Shown: piece after piece, positions 32,778 to 43,271 of the stretch
Layout: the number at the start of each line of letters is the position of its first letter
Numbering within the stretch: position 1 is the stretch's first letter
NCBI GenBank assembly: GCA_949987705.1
Contig: OX465281.1
Coordinates: 196,341,112 to 196,405,111 of the forward strand
Length of the DNA: 64,000 nucleotides
Direction of reading: 5' to 3'
Source of the DNA: Thereva unica
Taxonomy: Eukaryota > Arthropoda > Insecta > Diptera > Therevidae
Program-made: the position numbers and the translations under genes
The notes under the pieces: model-generated
Database searches by the model: none
What the model saw: only the letters and a program-made list of their open reading frames with translations
Told to the model about the DNA's origin: nothing

Positions 32778-34055
32778 AGATTGACTAGGTGAATTTTGTG
32801 GATTTGATCCCTCAGATTTGTTATTATTTGTTGAAGATCTGTGTAGCAGAGAATTGTGTTTTTGGTTGCATACCTTGCAATTTCCATAGCGACAGTGATC
32901 ATTCCCGTGATTGCGTAAGCAATTAATACAAAGAGAATTATTTTTAACTATTTTAAATCTCTGAGATACAGGCATATCAATAAATTTTTGACACCGGAAT
33001 ATGGGATGAGATTCTTTATTACATACACAACATTTTCTTGCCGCTGTGACAAAAACCTGCTGCTTATATTTATTATCCTTTTTGGGAACTTTTGAAAGTA
33101 TTAATTTCTCATCACAAGAAGGCTTTTCGCGATTTCGTCTTGATAAACGAGCAGCCGTAAGGTATAAAAAACTTGTCAGTTTACCTAATGGTTCGTAGTC
33201 ATCGGGAGATGAATGTTCTTCCCATAATTTTAATGTATTATTATCTAGTTTACTTTCTAGAATAGCCACGATAAAGTCAGAAGAAATTTCTACTTCTAGC
33301 GCAGCAAGCGATTCGACATGCTGAGTCGTTATATCAGCTAATTCCATTAATTCTTTATAATTTTCTTTATTCATTTTGGGAAGATTTAGGATTTTGTTAA
33401 AGTGATTTGCTTTTATAATTTTTCTGTTTTCATATGCATTTTTCAGAATGTCCCATGCACGGGTATAATTATCTTCTGATACATCTAAAAAATCTATTTT
33501 ACGTTTTGCTTCATCTTTTAACGCTGATTGCAAATAAGCTAATTTATCAACACTTGTAAATTGCTTTTGCGAATCGATTAATGACATAAACTTATTTTTG
33601 AATGACATCCATTCGTCATATTTACCGGAAAAAGTCGGCAGGGGTGCATGTGGCACCTTAAATTTTTTGCTTATTGCATCATTGCTTTGAGTTTCGAGAT
33701 TCATCAAAGGATTATTATTATACTGACTGCCGGAATTAGATTTTGCAGAATTTTCCTCGTTTATGAATTGTTGTGCTTTAGAAACACTGGCGAAATAACG
33801 ATCTTGAATTTCTCTGCGCTTATCGAAACTAACTTCGTCTTCATCGAGTGATAATAATTCATCTTCGATCTCATCTAAGCTCGTAAATGAATCCATCAGT
33901 CTCGATAAACGCATATTCACCTCAATAATATTGCCCTTATCTGAACTGTAATTGAGAATGAATTCTTCGAAAATCTGTAAATTTCTACAGATAGTGTCAC
34001 GCTTTATTTTTAAAAATTTTATTTTTTCGACGTTTGCCATTTTGATAGGAATCAA
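32775..34055 (-). CDS. BEL/Pao Gag (426 aa)
   Basis: Capsid/nucleocapsid protein of the retrotransposon. The middle part has the DUF1759 pattern 'LPTFSGKYDEWMSFKNKFMS' (about residues 140-160), 'KLAYLQSAL', 'AWDILKNAYENRK' and 'LWEEHSSPDDYEPLGKLTSFL'. Towards the C-terminus a cysteine/histidine-rich stretch ('CCVCNKESHPIFRC', 'LCINCLRNHGNDHC', 'CKVCNQKHNSLLH') is the zinc-knuckle RNA-binding region. It ends at a UGA with an open frame continuing into Pol. Start ATG 34055 has an ATG six codons downstream as an alternative. No defects are seen. Confidence 0.9.
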   Translation of the reverse strand: MIPIKMANVEKIKFLKIKRDTICRNLQIFEEFILNYSSDKGNIIEVNMRLSRLMDSFTSLDEIEDELLSLDEDEVSFDKRREIQDRYFASVSKAQQFINEENSAKSNSGSQYNNNPLMNLETQSNDAISKKFKVPHAPLPTFSGKYDEWMSFKNKFMSLIDSQKQFTSVDKLAYLQSALKDEAKRKIDFLDVSEDNYTRAWDILKNAYENRKIIKANHFNKILNLPKMNKENYKELMELADITTQHVESLAALEVEISSDFIVAILESKLDNNTLKLWEEHSSPDDYEPLGKLTSFLYLTAARLSRRNREKPSCDEKLILSKVPKKDNKYKQQVFVTAARKCCVCNKESHPIFRCQKFIDMPVSQRFKIVKNNSLCINCLRNHGNDHCRYGNCKVCNQKHNSLLHRSSTNNNKSEGSNPQNSPSQS

Positions 34056-34232
34056 TAAAATAAAAATATTACAGACGCAAATTAATTAAATATAAATTTA
34101 GAATAAAATATCCGCCTTTAAAACTAGGTGATTCTTTAAATGTACTAACCTTTTTATACGATGTTTTCAATGATGATGATTCTGCTTGCTTGTAGTAGGT
34201 AAGTCACCTAAAAGTTAATAATTTGTTATTCT

Positions 34233-34552
34233 CTGCTCGGCAGGAAAAACAAATCGTTTTCGTATTAAGTGTGTATTAATGTGTTTATGATTTTGAATCA
34301 TACAATATTTTCTACTCGGTAGAAAATCTGTTATTGTATTCTACTCGGTAGAAATACTGGTTGTTCCAACAGGTTAGCGTATTCTACTCGGTAGAAAAAC
34401 TAATCATTCACTGCTCGGCAGTAAAATTATCGCATATATCTGTTGTGTTTATGTGTTGTGCATAAATCGTGTTTTTCGTATATGATGAGTGTAATAATTT
34501 AATAATATCTACTCGGTAGAAAAACTAAACATTAACACTCTCTGCTCGGCAG
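34233..34552 (-). promoter_or_regulatory. Seven-copy CTRCTCGGYAG motif cluster in the BEL leader
   Basis: Between gag and the primer-binding site an 11-bp motif recurs at 34233, 34312, 34341, 34384, 34411, 34509 and 34542 (plus-strand starts). All copies are in one orientation and each is followed by an A-rich run. Four copies are CTACTCGGTAG and three are CTGCTCGGCAG. Positions 3 and 9 change together (A with T, G with C), which keeps a 4-bp inverted repeat around TCG. This implies either a hairpin in the genomic RNA or a palindromic binding site for a dimeric protein. Its role is unknown. Confidence 0.8.
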
Positions 34553-34749
34553 AAAAATTGAACGTATTTAACTGTTGTAAAAAACTGTCACATTAATTTC
34601 GTTTTTGTGTTCGATCACTGCTTCTAAATGTACATATATTGTACTATTTTTATAAAGGCACTAAACACTTAATCACTTTTGATTAATTATTTGCCACTAG
34701 TTCGTTTTTTAGTAAATTGTATTTGTATAAGAATCACGGTTGTGAATTT

Positions 34750-34763
34750 GGCTCGAAGGACCA
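34750..34763 (-). promoter_or_regulatory. Primer-binding site of the BEL element
   Basis: TGGTCCTTCGAGCC on the minus strand directly follows the 5' LTR with no spacer. The leading TGG pairs with a tRNA 3' CCA. I cannot name the tRNA with confidence. Confidence 0.75.
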
Positions 34764-35321
34764 TGTACGAAATTGTTTTCTATTTTAAACTCTTCACCTC
34801 AAACTATTGTTTGAAGAGTACTTCCGTTATTACTTTTTTTTAAATGAAACGCACTATTTTTAACATGAACATACATATGCTTTATTTACGGTTCGATTTG
34901 AAGTCTGAAACTTAACTGAATGTTGAAATCTTAGTTCTACACCAAGAACCGATTTCCTTTCTTAAAAAATACAGACCCATGGACAATTGATACCTCTCCC
35001 ATCCTTGAAACAAACATGGTCATAAAACCGTAAGACTTGTTTTTCGATCCGACAAAGGGATAAATGTACTTACGGAATTTCCATGTTTTATGATTCTCAT
35101 AAACGAGAGCGGCAAAAGAAATATTCTAAGAATGAAAAATATATGTAAGAGGTATCAATTGCGGCATTCTTTAAAAAAAAAAGCAAAGAGGTGTCAAGGG
35201 ACACCCGGGTGGAACGAAGTTCCTTTCGATTCATACTTACGCATCTGAATGATGATTTAGTGTTTAAAGCCTGAAATTTTTTTTCCTATCGTAATATTAT
35301 TTATTTTTTTGTTTTACAGTT

Positions 35322-35583
35322 TTAGGTATTTTTTTTACTTTCTTGTTGCTTTAATTTCTGCGCTTCATAATGTTTTTTTCTTCTTTCTACATTAGTTTTA
35401 GGTTTTTTAGTTTGCAATTGATCAGTCTCACTACATTCATGTGATCTCTCTGCAGTTATGTTTTGTACCATTGTATTTTGTAACATCTTTCTCTTACGAT
35501 ATTCTCTACATCTTTGTGCATTTGGCTTTTTCCTTGATGTTACAGTTTGCACCTCAGTAGTCGATGCTATAGTTGATTCGCTA
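35322..35583 (-). CDS. Small basic protein fragment with AQRCREYRKRK motif
   Basis: The last about 87 codons of a minus-strand frame, downstream of the microsatellite, encode 'KKPNAQRCREYRKRK' and then a glutamine/lysine-rich tail ending 'KQQESKKNT'. Short N-terminal blocks of the type 'AQRxREYRxRK' are common in TE-encoded proteins of arthropods, by my recollection. The frame upstream is repeat translation (Cys-Val), so the real start is unclear. A spliced gene inside the 35183-36530 element is possible. I assign no function. Confidence 0.3.
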
Positions 35584-35617
35584 TTGAAATAAAAAAAGCC
35601 AAAAAATGTACATATAC

Positions 35618-35776
<159 letters not shown>

Positions 35777-37682
35777 TATACTCTCTCGACTTCGTAAACA
35801 CATCAGCCTATAGGTTAGAACACGCACGGCTTGCTAAATACATACGCATTGATATTGTAATATTAAAATATAATTTGCTTTTAATTTATTAAAGGTATGA
35901 CGCGTACACTTGATAAACACACAATAATGGAGAGATTATAACGCGTATGATATAGATAGTATAATGCGTACTTGCTAAAAATACATAAGCATTTATTATT
36001 GTCTGTATAAAATCTCTACTTACCTAACTCCATCAGCAATATTCGGAACTTGTGCAGAAACACTGTCAGGATTCATTATTGTTATGACACTTTTCGAAAA
36101 TGTCAAAAATTTGCAATCACATCAAAAATTTACAAGTCCTGCGACGATCAAAAGATTGCCACGGCAATTTCACATTTGCATTTGCTTTTAAGAGACTGCT
36201 TTGTTGCACAGATTATAATCAAATTGTTGACTTATCAAAGGGTTTCCGAACACCGTCAAAATTTGCTTAGAACACTTGGTTCAAATCAAAAACCAGTCAT
36301 TGACACTTTCGAATTTTATTATTTACTGTGTACAAAAAACCTGTATACACTCAAAAAATAATCGTCGCGACACCACACTGTACAATGCGAAATAGAAAGA
36401 CGAAACGAAAATAACTGGCTTGCTTTCTATGAGAGAGCACAACTATACCAAAAAGTGTCGTTACAACTTTTGGTCTTAATTTTTTCCGTCTAGCCCCCTT
36501 TCGCAACGCGCGATAAGGAACTTCGTTCCAAAAGGTTATTGTTTAGCTAAAGACAAAAAAAGGGTTCTGTGAATAATGCTTTAATTTACAACACTTGGTT
36601 TCTTTTTCTGGTAATCTGTTCTGGCTTCGAGCAATATTAAATTTTCTCTTAAAGTTTTGCTTCGTATTTTTGTTTTTGACTCTTCTTAAATTTGAGTTTT
36701 TATTTCGTTTGTAGATTGAGTCAAGAAAAAAGAGGATAGGTGAAGTTTCTCTTTATCTATTATTTATTCTAGTGGGGTGGTAGGCGGTGTATATTGAATA
36801 TAAGCTGATAACTTTCTGATTCCATTATATTTTTATGATTCTCTTTATATTAATGATGATTTAAAGCAGTGATTCCCAAAGTGGGTTCCGCGGAACCTTA
36901 GGGTTCCACGAAAAAATTTTAGGGTTCCGTGTCACCAGCGCCAAAATGCAAATACATTCGCAGACTGACCGGCGCTGCGCCGGCCGTTTAACGCGTTCTT
37001 GCTAATCAGAAAGTGCGAGTGGCCCTTCTTCCTTGAAATTTGGTCTACGTCACGCTGCGTAACAATTTGGCCGCCATTCCATATTCCCATGTCTAGGGGG
37101 TTGTGAAGAAAATGCTAATCCGCCCTTTTGAGATGGGCGCCATGGACCAAACGATATATTGGGTATACTATATTGCTTATGGTGTTGTACTTATCATACT
37201 CTTTCATTTGATACCCATGTCGAAGGGGTTGTGAAGAATATTTCAATCCCCCCTCCTGAGACTGTCGCCATGGATCTAAAGGTATATTGAGTATACCATA
37301 TTGCATTGTCATCGGAGCTGAAGTTGTGTGCAAAATTTCAGGGTGATCGGGTAACCGGAAGTATTCAAAAAATCGATCGCAAGATATGTACCGGACAAAC
37401 AGACTGACAAGAAAGCGAGCTAATAAAAACGTTTTAAAATACATTAAGGCCCGGTTTCATCGACCCGGATAATAATAAGACCGGATATATCCATTTCACC
37501 AACCTGGATATATCTTGGTCGGATAAAAATACGACTGCGTTGTGTTGGTCGTAAAAATATCCGATGAACATAACCTCATTTTGTATGCCTGATGTTCGAA
37601 ATTTCGAAAATTATGTTTGAAAAAAAAACCGTTGCATTTTATTTTTGAAAAGTGATTGTATATAAGAAGAGAATTTGTCAAG

Positions 37683-39420
37683 ATGAGTACAGGAGAAACG
37701 CAAGATGGTATTAAAAAATAATAATTACATAACTATGGGCCCATACACGAACGAACAATTTGCGCAAATTTTGGTTTACCAAAAAATGTGAGTTCCTTAC
37801 ACTACACAACGAGTTACACAAACTTCAGTGGCGTTTATGTTTTCGTGGAAAAATATGTCTGAATCTGCGTGCTTGGCAATTATAATTGCAAGTTTTGCAG
37901 GAAATGACTTTAAAATGCACCATCATCACCATTGCAGAAAAATTTTCAAACGCGTTTGAATTTTTTTAAACAGATGCGCAACACATCAAACCGCTCCATA
38001 CACGGGAAAAATGTTTGCACAACGGGCTGCTTTGCGCAAATTTTTCGACCGTGTATGGGCCCCTTAAGATAGATTTTCATTTGTATGTCCTTTTTAGATG
38101 TAAGAACTATTGACTATATTGAATTGTTCGACACAAGTTCAAGTAGTGATACACCAAGTGAGGACGAAAATGAGTTTTTCAACGAACTGGATGCAGCAAT
38201 GCGCACATCCAGTAGGAAAAGTAAAACTTTTTACTACCACAATACTTTTGACCATCTGAATGAAGAAGAGTTTGAACGTAGATTTCGCCTTCCAAGACAG
38301 AAGGTCCAGGAATTGGCTGCCCAGTTGCATGATAAATTATCATATTCAGATGGGAGGAACTATCCAGTGACTGCGTATGAGCAGCTTTTAATTCTTCTCA
38401 GATATTATGCCACTGGTTCTATGCAAATGCTATTGGCGGATAACTTTAGAGTATCAAAGGGAACTGTCTGCAGAGTGCTATGTAGAACATCTCGAGCAAT
38501 TGCTGAATTAGCTGCGCAGTGGATTGTATTTCCCCGAACAAGAGATGAACTAAACTCTACAAAAAGAAAGTTTTATGCCATTGCAGGAATCCCCAAAACT
38601 GTTGGTGTCATAGATGGTACGTTGATTAATTTTAGGTTGATATAATTTTACTTTGTGCAAATTAACTAATTTATGCATTCTCATAATGAAACTCTTTTCA
38701 GGGACTCACATTGCAATTGAATCTCCAGGCGGAATCAATGCTGAGCTGTACCGGAACCGAAAAGGCATATTTTCCATCAACACTCAAATTGTTGTTGACG
38801 CAGATATGAAAATTATTGATATTGTTGCTCGGTTGGTATTGTTAAAGCTACTTTTATGCATATAATAATCAATATTTATATTTCATTCCTTTAGATGGCC
38901 TGGTAGTAATCATGACCAGAGCATTTTTAATTTTTCGGCCATTAAAACACGGTTAGAGAGCCGAGAGTTTGGTGATTCTGTCATCCTTGGAGATTCTGGG
39001 TACGCTTGTAAAAGGTATTTATTGACGCCACTAGCGAATCCAGCAACTCCTGCAGAGCGACGATATCAAGAAGCATTTATTCGTACCCGTCTCATTGTCG
39101 AAAGAACAATTGGAGTCTGGAAAAGACGGTTTCCAGTAATGGGTGTCAGTAAGTCCTTTTATATCACTAATGTACAAGGTAATTATATTGGGATGTTTTC
39201 AGAAAGTCGGCGAAAGGTGGAAAATCATGTAGTCGATATCGTTGCCACTGCGGTTCTCCATAATATGCTAAGAGATCGACCAGTCCCAGAATCTGATGTA
39301 CCCATAGAAATTATTCCAGAAGATACTGATCCACAAATACCGCCCTCGTCAGAAAACAGTATCCATCGCAGCAATGATTTTGCTCAAAGACGAGAGATAA
39401 TAAATAATTTCTTTACGTAA
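37683..39420 (+). CDS. Harbinger DDE transposase, five exons (381 aa)
   Basis: Exons 37683-37707, 38098-38616, 38702-38831, 38895-39148 and 39203-39420 join in frame for 1146 bp with GT-AG introns of 390, 85, 63 and 54 bp. An acidic N-terminus precedes the helix-turn-helix-like region ('FDHLNEEEFERRFRLPRQ', 'LRYYATGSMQMLLADNF'). The DDE domain has 'GVIDGTHIAIESPGG' (first Asp, spanning intron 2), 'DIVARWPGSNHDQSIF', 'ILGDSGYACKRYLLTPLANP' (second Asp) and 'RTRLIVERTIGVWKRRF' (Glu). Intron 1 holds the MITE. Without it the intron would be about 60 bp, like its neighbours. Starting at ATG 38085 instead gives 377 aa without exon 1. It acts with the minus-strand Myb-like partner. Confidence 0.88.
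37736..38063. mobile_element. MITE inside intron 1 of the Harbinger transposase gene
   Basis: The ends TGGGCCCATACACGAACG and CGACCGTGTATGGGCCCC are imperfect inverted repeats. The 3-bp flanks are CTA (37733-37735) and TTA (38064-38066), a decayed TWA-type target. The ends resemble those of the MITE at 28483 (AGGCCCCCATACACGG). It has no coding sequence. It is the fifth layer of the nest. Confidence 0.65.
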
Positions 39421-39617
39421 ATTAGAAAAAATTTGTAATACCGCAACAATATAATATATTTATATAGTAAAACATAAATTCATTATTTCTTTCTTTCTTA
39501 AATTAAATAAAAACAAAATAATTCAGATAAATAATAAATCTAACTGGAATTCAATTCCAATAACAAAATAAAAGGATTTCACAGGCAAATTGTAAAAAAT
39601 TATCAATAATAGGAAAC

Positions 39618-40465
39618 TCATTTCGGAGCATTGTCAATTATTTCCTGCAACACTTTCCGTTTTAGCTCATATACCTCTATTTTAGCTTTTGTTTTTTCAA
39701 TCTCTGCCTTTAATTTTTCTTTCTTTAATTCAGCAATTTCTAAAAGGATTTTTGTTGTATGTTCGTTTTGTCTAATGGTTTTTTTGGTTCTTCGACTTTG
39801 CTCTCTACGTAAGTGTGCCGCTGGTCCTGATGGTTGAGGCCGCTTTGAGGTGGATTCTGTAGTACCCTCATTTTCTTCATCTTCAGCCAGCTACTTAGTT
39901 CGTATGCACATTAGTATCTATTCGTATTATATAAAATTAAGTTTACTCACTACATCATCACCCATAGTTTTCTCTAATGAATCTAGACTTTGTGGAGATA
40001 GTATCTGAAATCAAAATGACAAAATATTGAATTATTATAAAAAATTACTCGTTATACCTCAATTTCTTCAAGATAGAATTCCCTGTCAGAATCAAAAGGA
40101 TTGGGGACTGTGGCAGTTTGTTCTTGCACAAGAGCCAATAAAGGATCGGCTTCGTTTATTCCAGGAGTTGTTCGTTTGCCTCCACCAGTTTTGCAGTTCT
40201 CTCTCCTATTTTCGGCTAGATGCTTTTTCATATCTGACTTGCAATTTTTGTAAAATACTTTCAGTTGCTCTGTAGATTTTTTTACTGCACTTATGCTGTT
40301 AAATTGCTGGGTGATATCTTCCCATACTTTGTGTTTTTCGTTTAGAGAAACTTTATCTGTTTGTTTGTTCTCTATGACGTTTTTATGCTGAAGAATTAGA
40401 GATATCAGAATTTCTTTGTCATTTGGAGTAATATGCTTCGATTTATTTCTTTTCGCGAAAGCCAT
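39618..40465 (-). CDS. Harbinger Myb/SANT-like accessory protein, three exons (244 aa)
   Basis: Exons 40465-40058, 40004-39951 and 39890-39618 (minus strand) join in phase 0 for 735 bp with GT-AG introns. Residues 10-90 form a Myb/SANT-like (zeste-type) DNA-binding domain: 'ITPNDKEILISLILQHKNVI', 'KHKVWEDITQQFN' and 'KSTEQLKVFYKNCK'. The C-terminal 60 residues are a lysine/glutamate-rich predicted coiled coil. In known Harbingers this protein binds the transposon ends and helps the transposase enter the nucleus. Its pairing and tail-to-tail arrangement with the transposase support the call. Confidence 0.85.
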
Positions 40466-42019
40466 ATTTGATGTTATTTTTTTAAGTTTAACTTATTATT
40501 GTTGTTGCTGTTTATTAATTAACTAGCCAACAAGCACAGAACTTGAGAAAACTTGAGAAACCACAATGACATAGCAAGCAAAAACTGATTTCAAATAATG
40601 CTGATCAAGACGTTTCCACTGATAAAAATTAATATGAGAAAATTGTTTTTGGTTATAAAATCATTGATATTTACTGAGAAACTAGGCTAATTAATATTTT
40701 TGAAACACACAGATGATACACTGATTAAGTTTGCACGATCTAGTTGTTTTATTACATGTGGTCGAGAAGATTCAATTGTTACCTTATGTCAACATAACCG
40801 CACTTCCCTCTTCCCTACCGGGATATCGAAAAACAATAACAGCTGACTCTATGTTCGAATTCTATGTCCGAAAATAACATAGACTTTCGAATATGGAGAA
40901 ATCAATTATCCCGGTCGATGAAACGCACCAAATATCCGACAGAATATCCAAGATATTTATTATCCATGGATATATCCGTGTCGATGAAACCGGGCCTAAA
41001 GGATAAATATATGCATATCATATATTATTTTATTTTTTCATCGTTGGGTTCCGCCAAATTTTATACTTTGTAGAAAGGTTCCGTACGAAATAAAGTTTGG
41101 GAACCACTGATTTAAAGGATTGAGAATATTTTTATGAAATGCATTTTTGAGTACGGGTTGCCTGAAGTGCTTTTTTTGCAAGAAGAATGTAATGATGGTA
41201 GGCGAAGGTTATAATAGGGATTTATTTTTACTATCTTTTTTAGATTTTGGCTTATTATGGTTTAACAACTTTTCTTTGGACGCTTTAATTTTCAACCGAA
41301 TTTAAAATAAAGGCGCAAAACGCCTGGTAGCAGTGAAACTATTTCGACAAAATGCAAAAATTCACGACTTTGAATTCGATTTTTTCACTTTTTTTAAGTT
41401 TAAATAATTTTTCTTGTCTACCATCATAAAAGAAACTGCATATTAAAAAAAGGAAAAACCTCATGCGATGCACAAAAATTAAAGGGCAATTAGTTTTCAA
41501 ATTTGAAGTCAATTTTTGGTACTTGAATAAGATTTTTTGACCTGAAATTGTAACCAGTTATTGTGTAAGTTGACTGAAAAAATGCGAAGAAGCTAAAATT
41601 TAGCAGTTTTTTAAGTTTTTTTGACGTTAGGTGTACAGATAAAAATTTAATATTGTAACCGCTGATAGCCAAAATCATAACGAACAGCCTCTATTTTTTT
41701 GCATTTTACTGATCTACACATTCCGAGGTATATGCATCTATATTTAGAAAGAACGACCAAAATGATGGAATTTTCACAAAATGGCAGATAACTTACATTG
41801 CGGCGGTTGCTAGAGGTAGAAAATGTCCATTTCGTATAGATGTTCCAAACATTTTTTTTTTAGATTGGACACAATTCCATATGTTTGCTTATCTGAATCC
41901 ACTATATGTTATTTTTCAGTTTTTTTAGTTAATAAAGCCTTCGATACTTTTACTTTTATCGTTCGCTTTGGGCATTGCTTCCCTTATTCTGAACCTTACG
42001 AACCGCCACTGAAGCGGTT

Positions 42020-42205
42020 CCTTCCTGTGCCGCTCCTAAGACCGCTAAGGAATTGTTAGGGAGCAGTAGGAATGATGTCAGGACACTTTTTGGCTTGATT
42101 ACCGGACACTGTGCCCTAAATTACCACTTATGGAAGATAGCAAGGGCGGAGGACCCCACATGTAAGCTTTGGCTGGAAGAGGATGAGTCTGCCCTCCCTC
42201 TTCTT
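42020..42205 (+). pseudogene. LINE ORF2 remnant, C-terminal Cys/His region
   Basis: Resumes the LINE after the hAT: 'SSRNDVRTLFGLITGHCALN', 'YHLWKIARAEDPTCKLW', 'LEEDESAL'. This is the 'GHCxLNxHLxxxxxxxxPxCRxCxEExEtxxH' zinc-like region that ends ORF2 in RNase-H-bearing LINEs. It stops in a T-rich run at about 42205. Confidence 0.75.
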
Positions 42206-42614
42206 TTTTTTTTATGTAAAATCAATGACGATTCATTATTATAAGATTCATCGAGATGCAATAATTATGTAACAGTTTATTTGAGTGATATTTTTTTCGT
42301 TCTTAATTGTTATAACTTTTTTAGTGCCACTTTTATGTTTTAACAGCAATTTGCAACTGTTATGATTATGAAGACTACAAACAAACGGTAAATTGATTTA
42401 AGTTGTCTAAAGTTAGTTTCATTTAAAATATTTCTAACAAACTTCCATTATTCCTAATTAACTTCTGTTCATATTACATTAAATGTAAGACATTTATAAA
42501 ATGATTTTTGGGGATCGATTTTATTTTAACTGATTTTTTTGATCAATCGATTTCCTTACTTGAAAAATCGATTTTCGAGAATCAATATATTTTTCTAAAA
42601 ATTCGCCATCACTA
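42206..42614. mobile_element. Possible hAT-like MITE end
   Basis: The right boundary AAAATTCGCCATCACTA (ending 42614) is the complement of TAGTGATGGCGAATTTT, a hAT-style terminus. Inside are repeated ATCGATTTT/AAATCGATT words. I could not find a left end or a TSD. Confidence 0.35.
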
Positions 42615-43271
42615 ATTGAGGATTTCCCTCTACAACCACTCTACCCCATAGTTTTGAGACATAGTTTTTTTCTAAAGCACTAAGTTCTGGAGTACTTGAG
42701 GTTGCGCCTACTGTTTTATCTATGCCACTGTTTTTCTGTGTGACCATATGCCAATTGATTTGCTTCGAGGAGAGAGCAACACAATTCTTTTTGCTCCACA
42801 GTAAATTAAATTTATGTATAATATAAAAAAATATTTGTTTGTATAAACATACTTGCAACTGCCATTTTTTTATATTTTTCTCCAACAACGTTTATTTTTA
42901 AAAAAAATAGAAGGTTCGAAATTTGATGTTAAATTAAATCCTCTATTTTGTCAATCTCAAGTTTTAATAGAAAAATATAAAACATAATTTGTTTGAAATT
43001 TAATTGCCATTCCGGAAGTAGTCACACATAAAGCGGGATGTTTCATCGAACTCAGACCAATCTTTTCTCAAATATTCGAAATTTCTGGACCCATATTGTA
43101 AATAAGAAGAAGATTGACTCAAAATATTTAGACCATTCAGTCAAACTTCTGCGGTTCACCTGTTTTTTTGTAGTAAAACCGTGTTTTATTATAAAATTCA
43201 CGTAGTAAGAAAATGTAAAGTTTTATTTGTGTAAATAGAAATCTTTTAAGAAATCAAAGTTTATAAAAAAT
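42615..43271. other. Upstream region of the dehydrogenase gene, with an unexplained minus frame
   Basis: The minus strand of 42888-42615 is open and encodes 'SSTPELSALEKNYVSKLWGR', which reads like real protein rather than repeat. It could be an exon of a divergent gene. I could not build a consistent splice model and do not recognise the family. The rest should include the promoter and 5' UTR of the gene starting at 43272. Confidence 0.3.

Larger units (their letters stand above)
37448..40996 (+). mobile_element. Complete PIF/Harbinger transposon (3549 bp)
   Basis: The ends GGCCCGGTTTCATCGAC and GTCGATGAAACCGGGCC are exact 17-bp inverted repeats flanked by TAA (37445-37447, 40997-40999). 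The empty site is seen in the hAT copy at about 3933. Its two genes are convergent: a five-exon DDE transposase on plus and a three-exon Myb/SANT-like protein on minus. This is the standard two-protein layout of autonomous Harbingers. Subterminal GGATATATCC words occur near both ends and could be binding sites. Every predicted splice site is GT-AG and both frames are intact, so this copy looks competent. It contains a MITE at 37736-38063. Confidence 0.92.
36867..41109 (+). mobile_element. hAT element (CAGTGATTCCCAAA family), copy 2, split by a Harbinger transposon
   Basis: The left end CAGTGATTCCCAAAGTGGG and right end GTTTGGGAACCACTG are flanked by a perfect 8-bp TSD ATTTAAAG (36859-36866, 41110-41117). 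With the Harbinger at 37448-40996 removed, about 690 bp remain. These match the 798-bp copy at 3251-4048 nearly base for base in the outer parts, but lack one internal repeat unit. It is non-autonomous. Confidence 0.9.

Noticed and set aside
42615..42770. The minus-strand frame as a globin exon ('SALEKNYVSKLW').
   Set aside because: The similarity is a few residues only; no haem-binding region or consistent splice model was found.
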